In this document: in pieces, positions 26,644-36,426 of the stretch
Layout: every line of letters starts with the position of its first letter
Numbering within the stretch: position 1 is the first letter of the stretch
NCBI RefSeq assembly: GCF_000379125.1
Contig: NZ_KB900626.1
Span: forward strand, 3,534,024 to 3,598,023
Reading direction: 5' to 3'
From: Methylosinus sp. LW4
GTDB taxonomy: Bacteria; Pseudomonadota; Alphaproteobacteria; Rhizobiales; Beijerinckiaceae
DNA length: 64,000 bases
The notes under the pieces: generated by a model
Told to the model about the DNA's origin: nothing
The model's database searches: none
Seen by the model: the letters and a program-made list of their open reading frames with translations, nothing else
Position numbers and translations under genes: made by a program

Positions 26644-28731
26644 TCAATCATCGCCCACCTTGCGCACGATCTCCATGATGTCGACGCGTTTCAATTCCCC
26701 GCTGTCGGCGCGCCTTTTTGCGTCCAAGAGGATTTCCGAGACGCGCTCGAGGGTCGGGTCCTTGATGGAGTTGATCAGCTTCGCGATGCCGAGCGCGAGA
26801 TGTCTGGCGCCGTAGGTCAGGCGCGCACTGCCGCTCGTGGAGTGGCCCATCACCAGATGACGGGAACGTTCGGCAATCTGGCCGACTTCGTCCAACCGTT
26901 GCGCGAATGTATGTCGCGCCGAATAGAGCGTGACGCCGTCCCTTGAAAACTTGAACTTGCGCTTGATGTACTGCCAGCTCTTGGAAAGATAGTGGCCATA
27001 TTTGACCTCGCCGGTCGTTTTCGTCATGAAAGGCCACTCGGGAAACAACCGCTCGTGACCGGCTTCCATCAACAGATCGCGGCGTTTCACGAGGCCGAGC
27101 TCGATCACCAATGGGACGAGAGGAATCATCCGGCGCGCGCTCTTCGACTTCACGTTCATCATTCGATCGGTGAAATCGACGAACCATACGAGCTCGCCTT
27201 CGTCCTCGATCGCGATCAGATCTCGGCAGCGGATCTGCGCGATCTCGGCCGGACGCATGCCGGTCACGAGGGCGAGGACATAGCCCCAATAGCGGGCGTC
27301 CTGAACGAACAACTCGCCAGGGTTCCAGACGCGCGACAACGACTCGCATCCGGTGAAGAGCGGCAAGTTGACGAGCTTGATCGCCTCCTCCGGTGAGAAG
27401 ACGTCACGATCGACTTGCTCGGGATTGTCCTTTTGAACAAATTCGAACCGATAGGGCTGCTCGTGCAGGGCTTCCCTCTGATAAAGCCACTCGAAAAAAG
27501 TGTTGAGGGTCGTGTGGTAACGGTTGCTGAGCGTGTTTTCCGCGAGGCGCTGGAGCCCTTCCCACCCGTTCTTCTGGGCATAGAGATAACGAGCGGCCAG
27601 GGAGACGCAGTACTCCTTCGGGATATTCGTCCGCGTGGGGATATCCGGCAGAGCGAGGTCGACCTTGCCGAGCTCGCGCCTCGTGACGGCGGAAACGGGT
27701 TTGTCGCCGATGACGGCGATGACGAAAGGGACGACGAGCCCGACCCGCTCGCGCGCGCGATCGTCGCCATGGCGCTTCTTCTCGCGGCCGAGGAATTTTT
27801 CGAGCGCAACCGAGAGCGGATCGGTCGGCTCGGGCAGGAACTCGTCCAGCACGGCGAGGTCGCCGACGTCGATCGTCGCATTCGAGGTCGTCTCGACTTC
27901 GGCCCGTCCGGGAGCCTCGGAGAATCTATCCGCCCGCGCTGCGTGCGCGGCAAGCCCGGCTCCACTGCAATTCGGAGGGACAGCGACCTCCTTCTGCTCG
28001 ACCGGCGCGATGAATTCCTCGACGCCGAAGGGAGATGATATCGCGTCATTCGGCTCGGCCGCAACGGACCGCCGGATCGCGCCCAGCGGGAATTCGTGGC
28101 CTGGCGTCAGATTGACGTCGCGGCGCAGGAAATCGTCGCGTGCCTCGCGGCCGACGGCGGCGTGATCCGCTCCGACCGCGGCCGCGGTCGTGCGCGCTTC
28201 GACATCCCCGAGCGCGGTCTGTCGGCCGACCGCAAAACCTCGGCGGAAGCTGTCGTCCTCGGCCTTGGCGCGATGCCCGGTCTCGCCGTCGACATTCTGG
28301 GCGACGAACTCCTTCCACGTATCAGTGAAGCCGGGACAGATCTCGCCCGGGTTGCAATCGAACACGCGGCACTCGGTGAGCCATATCTGCACATAGTGCT
28401 CCATGGCGCCGCGTGCGGCGAGAGCATCGGCGTCGACAGGCGCGCCGCGGTCGAGATATCCCCGCATCTGCGCCAGCAGTAACGCGCCGCGGCGGGGGAG
28501 TTCGGGATTGTCCTTGAGAGCCACGATCCACGCCATGCATAGAGACAGCCGCCGACGAGCGACGACGAAGGCCGAAGTTCCGAGAGCGGATCGGAAGACG
28601 CGCGTGCGCGCGGTCTCGCCGTCGTGGACGGGCATGCGCACCTGAAGGTAGTAGCGCCCGTCGCGGCGATGGAGGAAGCTGATTCGCGCCAAAATCCGGT
28701 CTCCCGTCGATGAGAGACGGGCCCCGGTCAC
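26644..28731 (-). CDS. tyrosine recombinase / integrase, unusually long
   Basis: A 695-residue site-specific recombinase. The N-terminus (about 10-110) resembles the DUF6538-type segment of phage-like integrases (FLHRRDGRYYLQVRMP). A long middle part (about 130-330) is low-complexity and charged, with no recognised domain. A SAM-like core-binding domain follows (about 330-440). The catalytic domain (about 470-680) has Arg in GMRPAEI, His-x-x-Arg in YSARHTFAQRL, His in VMGHST and the nucleophile Tyr in LTYGARH. Its start lies 73 bases from the 3' end of tRNA-Met, the classic position of an island integrase, which implies excision/integration at that tRNA. Confidence 0.9.
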   Translation of the reverse strand: MTGARLSSTGDRILARISFLHRRDGRYYLQVRMPVHDGETARTRVFRSALGTSAFVVARRRLSLCMAWIVALKDNPELPRRGALLLAQMRGYLDRGAPVDADALAARGAMEHYVQIWLTECRVFDCNPGEICPGFTDTWKEFVAQNVDGETGHRAKAEDDSFRRGFAVGRQTALGDVEARTTAAAVGADHAAVGREARDDFLRRDVNLTPGHEFPLGAIRRSVAAEPNDAISSPFGVEEFIAPVEQKEVAVPPNCSGAGLAAHAARADRFSEAPGRAEVETTSNATIDVGDLAVLDEFLPEPTDPLSVALEKFLGREKKRHGDDRARERVGLVVPFVIAVIGDKPVSAVTRRELGKVDLALPDIPTRTNIPKEYCVSLAARYLYAQKNGWEGLQRLAENTLSNRYHTTLNTFFEWLYQREALHEQPYRFEFVQKDNPEQVDRDVFSPEEAIKLVNLPLFTGCESLSRVWNPGELFVQDARYWGYVLALVTGMRPAEIAQIRCRDLIAIEDEGELVWFVDFTDRMMNVKSKSARRMIPLVPLVIELGLVKRRDLLMEAGHERLFPEWPFMTKTTGEVKYGHYLSKSWQYIKRKFKFSRDGVTLYSARHTFAQRLDEVGQIAERSRHLVMGHSTSGSARLTYGARHLALGIAKLINSIKDPTLERVSEILLDAKRRADSGELKRVDIMEIVRKVGDD

Positions 28732-28804
28732 GAGTCAAGGCTCAGACTCGCTACCCCGACACAAGCTATTGATTTCGGCTCAGGAATTCCGTTCGGCGGA
28801 GAAA

Positions 28805-28881
28805 TGGTAGCGGAGGAGGGATTCGAACCCCCGACACAAGGATTATGATTCCTCTGCTCTAGCCGACTGAGCTACTCCGCC
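28805..28881 (-). tRNA. tRNA-Met (anticodon CAT, elongator type)
   Basis: A 77-base cloverleaf that includes an encoded CCA. Acceptor GGCGGAG pairs with CTCCGCT (one G-U). The D arm reads GCTC...GAGC, the anticodon stem GAGGA/TCCTT with loop ATCATAA gives CAT, and the T arm has GGTTCGAATCC. The acceptor has a G-U first pair and lacks initiator features, so it is an elongator. It is the probable integration site of the element to its left. Confidence 0.95.
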
Positions 28882-29006
28882 CCGCGTCCTTTCGGACGAG
28901 CGTCGGCGGATATAGTCGACGCTCGTCAAAAGTGTCAAGCCGTCGTCCGGGGAATTGTCGCTCGCGTCGATTCTGCCCCGCGACCCATGCCGTGCTAGGG
29001 TGGCCC

Positions 29007-29363
29007 ATGCTCGGATCGCTGCCGGCGCGGGCCGCTCGCGCGCTCATCCTCGTCTATCGGCTCAGCCTCTCGGCCTTCATCGGGCGCGAGTGCCGCTATT
29101 TGCCGAGTTGTTCGGAATATGCGGATGAGGCGATCCGTCGCCATGGCCTGTGGGCCGGCGGCTGGATGGGCTTTGCGCGTCTGTGCCGTTGCCGACCGGG
29201 CGGGGGCGATGGCTATGATCCGGTTCCGCTGGCGGCGCCGGCGGCGGCGCATTCGCTCGCGCCCTGGCGCTATGGGGCGTGGCGGCGTCCGGCGGTGTGC
29301 GAGGCCGTCGAGCGCAGCGGCGACGGTCAGGAGCGCGCCATCAGCTCCACGGCGAGGCCGTAG
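29007..29363 (+). CDS. yidD: membrane protein insertion efficiency factor YidD
   Basis: A 118-residue membrane-associated protein that assists YidC-mediated insertion. The hallmark motif is CRYLPSCSEYADEAIRRHG, followed by RLCRCRPGGGDGYDPVP. An N-terminal amphipathic helix precedes it. The ATG at 29007 gives the usual family beginning (short helix, then YRLSLSAFIGRECRY). The last 40 residues are extra and not conserved. The 3' end overlaps the convergent neighbouring gene by about 37 bases. It is not linked here to rnpA/yidC as it is in many bacteria. Confidence 0.9.
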   Translation: MLGSLPARAARALILVYRLSLSAFIGRECRYLPSCSEYADEAIRRHGLWAGGWMGFARLCRCRPGGGDGYDPVPLAAPAAAHSLAPWRYGAWRRPAVCEAVERSGDGQERAISSTARP

Positions 29364-30214
29364 ATGCGTAGACGGATCGGCTCGGGCAGAGCGCGCAGCG
29401 CCTCGAGATAGGTCTGGCCGAGGGCGCAGGTCTTCTTGTCGTCGAAGGGCGGATCGGGCGTCTTGCCGTCCAGCAGCGAGTCGATCTCTGGCTTGCGCAG
29501 GCCGCGCGCGGCCAGCGCCTTTTCCAGAGCGCGGAAATCCTCCTCGCTCGGCGCCGAGCGCTCCAGCTGCTTGGCCTGGCCGCTGGCGATGGCCTCGAGG
29601 CCGACCACCGCCATTTCCGCGACCAGCGCGCGCCGCCGCGCCGCGAAGCTGTGGAAATCCTGATCGACGCCGCCGTAGAGAAAGGCCGCGCAGAGCTTCT
29701 TGTTCTCGGCGGAGATGGCGCGCAGCACATCGAGCTGAAGATCGAAGACGCGGGCGAGCACCAGCGGCTCCGCCTTGGCGGCGAGCACGCCGCGCGCCTG
29801 GCGTAGCCGGCGCACCGATTCGGCGAGATAGAAATCGACGCTCGCCGTCTCGGCGCCGACGCCGGGCTCCTGCGCGAATGTCTCGATGGCGGCGGCGTAA
29901 TCGGTCGGAAAAGCCTGGCGCATGCGCTGGAAGAACGATCGGTATTCCTCCGTGGCGGCGATCGCCTGCTCTATGCGGGCGCGGGCGGAAGGACGTGGGT
30001 CCGCCGGCGCGGGCGCGGGCTCCGTCGCGGCTTCGGCGAGCGGCGCCGGATCGGCCTCGGCGAGAGTGGGCTCGGCGAGACGCGCCGGCTCGGCGATATG
30101 GGCCGGCTCGGCGGTCTTGCGGCCGGGGCCGAGCGCCATCATCACCAGCCCGAGGCCGAGACAGAGCGCGACGATCGCGCCCGTCGCCAGAGCGAGCAGC
30201 CTTTCCAAGAACAT
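29327..30214 (-). CDS. hypothetical exported protein
   Basis: A 295-residue protein with one N-terminal membrane/signal segment (about 3-28), a Glu/Ala/Pro-rich spacer with AEPA-like repeats (about 35-80), and a helical C-terminal domain. The domain contains EYRSFFQRMRQAFPTDYAAA and CAAFLYGGVDQDFHSFAARR. Cysteines are few. I do not recognise the domain. The start at 30214 is chosen because it leads directly into the hydrophobic segment; the frame is open about 16 codons further. Its 3' end overlaps yidD. Confidence 0.65.
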   Translation of the reverse strand: MFLERLLALATGAIVALCLGLGLVMMALGPGRKTAEPAHIAEPARLAEPTLAEADPAPLAEAATEPAPAPADPRPSARARIEQAIAATEEYRSFFQRMRQAFPTDYAAAIETFAQEPGVGAETASVDFYLAESVRRLRQARGVLAAKAEPLVLARVFDLQLDVLRAISAENKKLCAAFLYGGVDQDFHSFAARRRALVAEMAVVGLEAIASGQAKQLERSAPSEEDFRALEKALAARGLRKPEIDSLLDGKTPDPPFDDKKTCALGQTYLEALRALPEPIRLRIYGLAVELMARS

Positions 30215-30286
30215 GGTCGGTCTTTCGATATGCCCGCTCGGGGAATGGAGATTCGAACGCAAACACCAATGGAAAGGCTTTCTAGC

Positions 30287-30664
30287 TCAATCCCGGCGGC
30301 CGACAAAGAGCGGGCCGGGCGCGCCGGCCTTCACGACCGCGCGCGCGTCTCCCGGCGCTGCGCGGGCGAGCCGCAGCGCGCGCGCCCGCTCGGCGCGATG
30401 CGCCACGAGAAGCGCGATATGGCGCGAGAGATCATAGGTCCAATGTCCGGCGCGGGCGCGCTCGGCCCGTAGCGCGCGCTCCAGCTCCTTCAGCACGGCG
30501 GCGGCGGCCTGCGGCGTCTCGGCGGCGATGACGCTGCGCGGCAGGCGATGAAACGAGCGCAGGAATTCTTCCCGGCGATAGGCGTCGGCTTTTGCGCGCA
30601 GCGCGCTCTGCAGGCTTTTTCGCGCGGCGGCGCGCAGGCGATCGGGTGACGATGGATTGCGCAT
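30287..30664 (-). CDS. hypothetical basic helical protein
   Basis: A 125-residue Arg/Ala-rich helical protein (LRAAARKSLQSALRAKADAY, RAERARAGHWTYDLSRHIAL). A GGGAGGA just upstream of the ATG at 30664 supports this start over a longer frame that runs through the divergent gene. It is transcribed away from the DnaA-C-like/DUF6456 pair, across a 140-base divergent AT-richer promoter region. No family recognised. Its small size and composition would suit a DNA- or membrane-associated protein, but that is only an impression. Confidence 0.55.
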   Translation of the reverse strand: MRNPSSPDRLRAAARKSLQSALRAKADAYRREEFLRSFHRLPRSVIAAETPQAAAAVLKELERALRAERARAGHWTYDLSRHIALLVAHRAERARALRLARAAPGDARAVVKAGAPGPLFVGRRD

Positions 30665-30804
30665 GAGGAGTCCTCCCGCGCCGGAGCATGGGCGAGGAGA
30701 GGAGGATGGGGATAAGTTTTTTATCCGTTGTATAGGATTAAATTCATGATAGCGTCGAAGACGTCGCCGGCCGAGGGGCCGCGGCGTCTGCACAGGCGAG
30801 ACGA

Positions 30805-31176
30805 ATGGCTCCGCGACGAAGCGATCATTTTCCGTCATCGGCGCTCTGCGCCGCCGCCGCCGCGGCCGTCTGTGGCGTCCCGCCCGACGCTCTGCGCAGC
30901 GCGCGCCGCGGGCGCGCCAATGTCGCCGACGCGCGTCATCTCGCGGTCTATCTCGATCATGTCGCTTTCGGCGCGAGCCTTTCGGCCTGCGCGCGCGCTT
31001 TCGCGCGGGATCGCGCCAGCATTCGCCACGCCTGCGCGCGGGTGGAGGACCGCCGCGACGAAGAGAATTTCGATCGCGCCGTGGCCGCGCTGGAACAGGC
31101 GCTGCGCGCGCAGCGGCGGCTCGTCGAGACGATCGCCTTTTCCTTCCGCTCACATCCAACCGGAGACGATTCATGA
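30805..31176 (+). CDS. DnaA C-terminal-domain-like helix-turn-helix protein
   Basis: A 123-residue protein whose core (about 10-85) matches the DNA-binding domain IV of DnaA: CGVPPDALRSARRGRANVAD, ARHLAVYLDHVAFGASLSAC and RAFARDRASIRHACARVEDR. These correspond to the basic loop, the long helix and the recognition helix. The C-terminal part is a helical tail. Alphaproteobacteria carry such small stand-alone proteins next to DUF6456 regulators. It overlaps the next gene by 4 bases (ATGA), so the pair is coupled. DNA binding is likely; the target, perhaps DnaA-box-like sites, is unknown. Confidence 0.75.
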   Translation: MAPRRSDHFPSSALCAAAAAAVCGVPPDALRSARRGRANVADARHLAVYLDHVAFGASLSACARAFARDRASIRHACARVEDRRDEENFDRAVAALEQALRAQRRLVETIAFSFRSHPTGDDS

Positions 31177-32021
31177 GTGGCGTTCAACGACAGAGAGACG
31201 AGACCGAGGCGCGCGCGCTGCGCCGTCTGCTGGAGGCGATGAATGAGCCCGGCGCGCAGGCGATGGCCGATCCGCTCGGCGTGCGGTCGATCATCGTCGC
31301 AGCGCCGCGCAAGGGCGTCACGGTCGCGCGGGCGCGCCTTCCCGCGAGCGTCGCCGATAGCGCGGCCGCGCGCGGCTTGGCGCGTTGGGACGGCGCCGGC
31401 GAGGCGCGCCGTCTGCGTCTGACAGATGAGGGGCGCGCTCATCTGAGGCGGCTCGCGGCGCCGGCCGAGGCCAATCCCTTTTTCGCGCAGCACAGCGCGC
31501 TCGCGCCGCGAGTCGTGGAGCAGGGCGCGCGCCCGACGCTGGTCAATGAGGGCGAGAGCCCGCTCGCCTGGCTCGCGCGCCGCAAGGATCGCGACGGCCG
31601 CCCCTTTCTCGCGCCGGAGCAGATCGAGGCCGGCGAGCGCTTCCGCCGCGATGTGACGCAGGCCGCCATTCTCCAGCGCGTCACCGCCGATTGGGAGGCG
31701 GCGATCGGCTCCGCGCGCGGCGGCGGCGCGGGCGCCGCTATCGCCGATGTGGCGATCGACGCGCGCCGGCGACTCTCTCTCGCCTTCGATGCGGTGGGGC
31801 CGGAGCTCGGCGGATTGCTCACCGATGTCTGCGGCTATTTGAAAGGCCTCGAGCTCGTCGAGAGCGAGCGCGGCTGGCCGCAGCGCTCCGCCAAAGTGGT
31901 GCTGAAAATCGCGCTCGAGCGGCTCGCCCTGCATTATGGATTGGCCAGCGAGGCGCAGGGGCCGGAGCGCGCGCGCCATTTGCTGCATTGGGGCGCGGAG
32001 GATTATCGTCCTACCCTCTGA
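31173..32021 (+). CDS. DUF6456 domain protein, probable regulator
   Basis: A 282-residue soluble protein. The C-terminal domain (about 120-275) matches DUF6456: NEGESPLAWLARRKDRDGRP, LAPEQIEAGERFRRDVTQAA and WPQRSAKVVLKIALERLALH. The N-terminal half is a loosely conserved winged-helix-like segment. The relatives I know of are alphaproteobacterial and poorly characterised. Coupling by ATGA overlap to the DnaA-IV-like protein suggests they act together at DNA. The following promoter region belongs to the ABC exporter. Confidence 0.8.
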   Translation: MSGVQRQRDETEARALRRLLEAMNEPGAQAMADPLGVRSIIVAAPRKGVTVARARLPASVADSAAARGLARWDGAGEARRLRLTDEGRAHLRRLAAPAEANPFFAQHSALAPRVVEQGARPTLVNEGESPLAWLARRKDRDGRPFLAPEQIEAGERFRRDVTQAAILQRVTADWEAAIGSARGGGAGAAIADVAIDARRRLSLAFDAVGPELGGLLTDVCGYLKGLELVESERGWPQRSAKVVLKIALERLALHYGLASEAQGPERARHLLHWGAEDYRPTL

Positions 32022-32044
32022 CGCGCCGAGCGGCGGCGGCGCGG

Positions 32045-32101
32045 TTGACAGAGCGGCGCTTTGGGCGCATGAATCTCGCCATATTGCACTGCAATATGGC
32101 G
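32045..32101 (+). promoter_or_regulatory. sigma-70-like promoter with 25-bp perfect palindromic operator
   Basis: A consensus -35 TTGACA (32045-32050) is followed, at about 17 bases, by a weak -10 near 32068-32074. Immediately after lies a perfect palindrome, CGCCATATTGCA (32077-32088), one C, then TGCAATATGGCG (32090-32101). It would cover the start of transcription, a repressor-type position. It lies upstream of the ABC exporter. Confidence 0.7.
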
Positions 32102-32143
32102 CGTCGCATCGGCGACGCTCGTCATCTCTATCGGGGAGTCGCC

Positions 32144-32188
32144 ATGATGAAATTCGTCATGTCTCATCGTTCCCCGGGCCGCGCCTAG
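32144..32188 (+). CDS. possible 14-residue leader peptide before ABC exporter
   Basis: A short frame, MMKFVMSHRSPGRA, with a good CGGGGAG ribosome-binding site 5 bases upstream of ATG. It lies between the palindromic operator and a stem-loop (AGCCCGGT 32204-32211 / ACCGGGCT 32220-32227, perfect 8 bp). Leader plus hairpin could form an attenuator or leader-protected region for the exporter mRNA. Translation is unproven. Confidence 0.35.
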   Translation: MMKFVMSHRSPGRA

Positions 32189-32203
32189 AGAGTTCAGGCA
32201 GTG

Positions 32204-32227
32204 AGCCCGGTTCGAAAATACCGGGCT
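32204..32227 (+). promoter_or_regulatory. stem-loop in ABC exporter leader
   Basis: Perfect 8-bp stem AGCCCGGT/ACCGGGCT with an 8-base loop TCGAAAAT, placed 16 bases after the leader frame and 157 bases before the exporter start. There is no T-run behind it, so it is not a standard terminator. A role in attenuation or mRNA stability is inferred only from position. Confidence 0.45.
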
Positions 32228-32383
32228 GCTCTCTCGCGCATGTCGCTCTGTCGATCCTGTCGGCTCTGACGATCTTCTCACGAAAGACATTCCCGGAAAC
32301 AGCCGCGACGCAGCTTCGTCTCGCGTCGCCTCGCGCCCATTCACGAAAAAAGGGATCGGGACGTCTCGCGTCCCGCAGGATTC

Positions 32384-34165
<1,782 letters not shown>

Positions 34166-34243
34166 GAGCCCCGCCCCTTCGGGGATATGAAATTCTCGTT
34201 ATCGAAAATGAATTGCCGTCACCAAAGCAGCGAGGCGAGACGA

Positions 34244-34648
34244 ATGGGCGAGGAACCGAAAATCGACGCGGCGCGCATCGCGCATTATTCGTCGAAGCTC
34301 GAATATGAGATCGACTCCTGGGACCTTCGCGCGTGCGAGGAGGAGGTCGTCATCATCGACGCGCGTTCGCCCGAGGCCTATGAAAAAGAGCATATTCCCG
34401 GCGCCATCGGCTTTCCGCATCGGACGATGACCGCGGAGACGACGACGCATCTTCGTCGCGATGCGCTCTATGTGACCTATTGCGACGGCGTCGGCTGCAA
34501 CGCCTCCACCAAAGGCGCTTTGAACCTCGCCCGATTGGGGTTTCGCGTCAAAGAGCTGATCGGCGGCCTCGACTGGTGGAAGCGCGACGGCTACGCCACC
34601 GAAGGCGCGCAATCATGCACTGGCGGCGATGCGGGCTGCGCCTGCTGA
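34244..34648 (+). CDS. rhodanese-like sulfurtransferase domain protein
   Basis: A 134-residue single-domain rhodanese. VVIIDARSPEAYEKEHIPGA is the classical CH2A motif. The active-site loop is YCDGVGCNASTK with the catalytic Cys in CDGVGC. A C-terminal Cys cluster (CTGGDAGCAC) is a notable extra. The start at 34244 is preferred because it lies beyond the preceding terminator hairpin and gives a compact domain; an upstream in-frame ATG at 34187 would overlap the end of the exporter's terminator region. The role may be sulfur transfer or redox handling. Confidence 0.85.
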   Translation: MGEEPKIDAARIAHYSSKLEYEIDSWDLRACEEEVVIIDARSPEAYEKEHIPGAIGFPHRTMTAETTTHLRRDALYVTYCDGVGCNASTKGALNLARLGFRVKELIGGLDWWKRDGYATEGAQSCTGGDAGCAC

Positions 34649-34669
34649 CGAGGATCTATTGGATAAAAT

Positions 34670-34969
34670 CTAACGCATGAGTCCCGGCGCACTGGGCAAA
34701 CGGCGTGCTTTCCAAAACTCCTCGAATTCTTCTTTGGTAATCTCCTTCGGGATAAACTGCGGATCGGCGGCGATTTCGTCGATGGATGGGACTTGCTCCA
34801 GACTGAGGGCCGTCCCGCCCGTCTCGTCGTTTTTGGTCGCATATCCTTTGGCGCCGTCCGCGAAGATTTCTACCTTGCGGGTTTCCCAACGATGGTCATC
34901 GAGTTCACTGATGAGCAACACCGGGTCATTAGAATTTTCGTGGATCCACCGGATGCAAATGTAATTCAT
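34670..34969 (-). CDS. DUF6881 domain protein
   Basis: A 99-residue small acidic protein. It reads YICIRWIHENSNDPVLLISE, ELDDHRWETRKVEIFADGAK and a C-terminal IAADPQFIPKEITKEEFEEF, which fit DUF6881. Such proteins are common as solitary genes and as candidate immunity proteins in polymorphic-toxin loci. No toxin gene is visible nearby, so the role here is unknown. It is convergent with the rhodanese gene. Confidence 0.8.
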   Translation of the reverse strand: MNYICIRWIHENSNDPVLLISELDDHRWETRKVEIFADGAKGYATKNDETGGTALSLEQVPSIDEIAADPQFIPKEITKEEFEEFWKARRLPSAPGLMR

Positions 34970-35134
34970 GCGATTTTCAGCTCGGCTGAGAGATTGTGTA
35001 ATGGGATCATTATAAGCTTGAATTCAGCGGATCGACATTGACCTCCTGGCTCAACGCTGGCGAGGGGTTCTTCGCCATTCTTACCAAGCGTCGGCTGAAG
35101 ATGGGCCTCAAATGTTAGAGTCGATGCATTAACC

Positions 35135-36058
35135 TCAAGGCGCGTGCGCAAGATCGGCGCGCGAAAGCTCGATCGTCCAGTCGGGGCCGGAGTCGACGCC
35201 ATAGCTCTTGGCGAAATCGCCGAGATTGAGCGCGACGGCCATGTCGAAGAGGCTGTTGACGTAGACGAGCGGGCGCCCCTGCGGAACGTCGCCGAATGTG
35301 CGCTCATAGGGCGCGGCGAGATCGGCGACGAGCCGATCGCCATGGCGAATGCGCAGACGCACCGGCTTGCCCAGCGAGATTTTCAATTCGTCGAACAGGG
35401 TTTTCGGAATGTTCGACCACACATTGCCGAAATGCGCGTCGAGCACGGGAATGATTCCACTGACCGCATCGCCTTTGCGCTCCGCCGCGCGATAGGGAAT
35501 CGTGACCAGCGCTTCCGGCGGCAGCTTGCGGCCGATCTGCTCGAAGCTCTGCGCGCCCGCCGCCAGACGCGCGCCGGCATAGACGAAAATATCGCGGCCG
35601 TGAAATGTGTGGGATTGCTCGGAGCCGGGCCTTCGGTTCACGCTCTCGTCGATCTCGCGCACTTCCTTCACGCCCTCGCGCTCGGCGACCAATGTCAGCA
35701 GCCCATTGTTGGGCGCGAGGAAAAAGCGGCCGCTCAGCGTCTCCAGCGCAATGGCCAGCCGCCCCGTTCCGACGCCGGGATCGACGACGGCGACGAACAC
35801 CGTGCCTTTCGGCCAATAGGGCTCCGCCTGATAGAGGCGATAGGCGCCGGCGAAAATACTGCCCGGATCCTCATGGCTGAGATCGGCGACCAAGAGATCC
35901 TGCGAGATGGAATAGGCGACGCCTTTCATCGCGGCGACGGCGCCGTCCGCCGTTCCGAAATCCGTGAACAGCACCAGCGGCGCGCGCGCCGCGGCGACGC
36001 CGCAAGAGAGGCAGAAGAGAAGGGCGGCGACGAGCGCGCGGAGCGGCGAATGAAGCAT
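35135..36058 (-). CDS. exported SAM hydrolase/halogenase-fold (DUF62) protein
   Basis: A 307-residue protein with a clear N-terminal signal peptide (about 1-24, ending AAARA). The remainder is the SAM hydroxide adenosyltransferase fold: FTDFGTADGAVAAMKG (Asp of the active site), VVDPGVGT, FLAPNNGLL, FHGRDIFVYAGARLA with the His-Arg-Asp type triad, and DAHFGNVWSN. Known family members hydrolyse S-adenosylmethionine to adenosine and methionine in the cytosol. An exported member is unexpected because SAM is not known to be abundant in the periplasm; the true substrate may differ. Neighbours give no hint. Confidence 0.85.
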   Translation of the reverse strand: MLHSPLRALVAALLFCLSCGVAAARAPLVLFTDFGTADGAVAAMKGVAYSISQDLLVADLSHEDPGSIFAGAYRLYQAEPYWPKGTVFVAVVDPGVGTGRLAIALETLSGRFFLAPNNGLLTLVAEREGVKEVREIDESVNRRPGSEQSHTFHGRDIFVYAGARLAAGAQSFEQIGRKLPPEALVTIPYRAAERKGDAVSGIIPVLDAHFGNVWSNIPKTLFDELKISLGKPVRLRIRHGDRLVADLAAPYERTFGDVPQGRPLVYVNSLFDMAVALNLGDFAKSYGVDSGPDWTIELSRADLAHAP

Positions 36059-36122
36059 GGGCGTTCCAATCTCAGAGGCCGGGCCGTCGGCCTCGCGTCT
36101 TATGAAAAAATGAAAGCGCTGG

Positions 36123-36422
36123 TCACGGCGTCGTCGAAGAGGTCGGAATCAACGCGATCTTTACGTTCAGCGCGCGCAAGACCGCGCTGATCGTCTCGAA
36201 CCGCGGATGGGAGCCGGGGGCGAGGGCTTTATAGAGACTTTCGCGTCCGAGCCCGGCGGCGGCCGCGACCTGCGCCATGCCGCGCGCCTTCGCCACTTCC
36301 GAAAGCGCGGCGAGCAGAACGTCGGAGTTTTCGTCCTCTGCCGCGGCCGTCAGATATTCGGCGATCGTTTCCTCGTTATCGAGATAATCGGACACGTTGA
36401 AGGCAGCGAAATTCTTGGTCAT
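36123..36422 (-). CDS. HigA-like antitoxin (addiction module antidote)
   Basis: A 99-residue helix-turn-helix antitoxin. It contains FNVSDYLDNEETIAEYL at the N-terminus and the helix-turn-helix GMAQVAAAAGLGRESLYKAL, the characteristic 'putative addiction module antidote' pattern, then PRFETISAVLRAL. It lies 4 bases downstream of the toxin gene, the toxin-first order of higBA-type modules. An operator-like palindrome lies before the toxin gene. Confidence 0.9.
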   Translation of the reverse strand: MTKNFAAFNVSDYLDNEETIAEYLTAAAEDENSDVLLAALSEVAKARGMAQVAAAAGLGRESLYKALAPGSHPRFETISAVLRALNVKIALIPTSSTTP

Positions 36423-36426
36423 TGCG

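Noticed and set aside
18635..28804. Second attachment site as a copy of the tRNA-Met 3' end
   Set aside because: I looked for GGTTCGAATCC-type text with the matching flanks and found only the two tRNA genes. A proper repeat search could still reveal a short copy.
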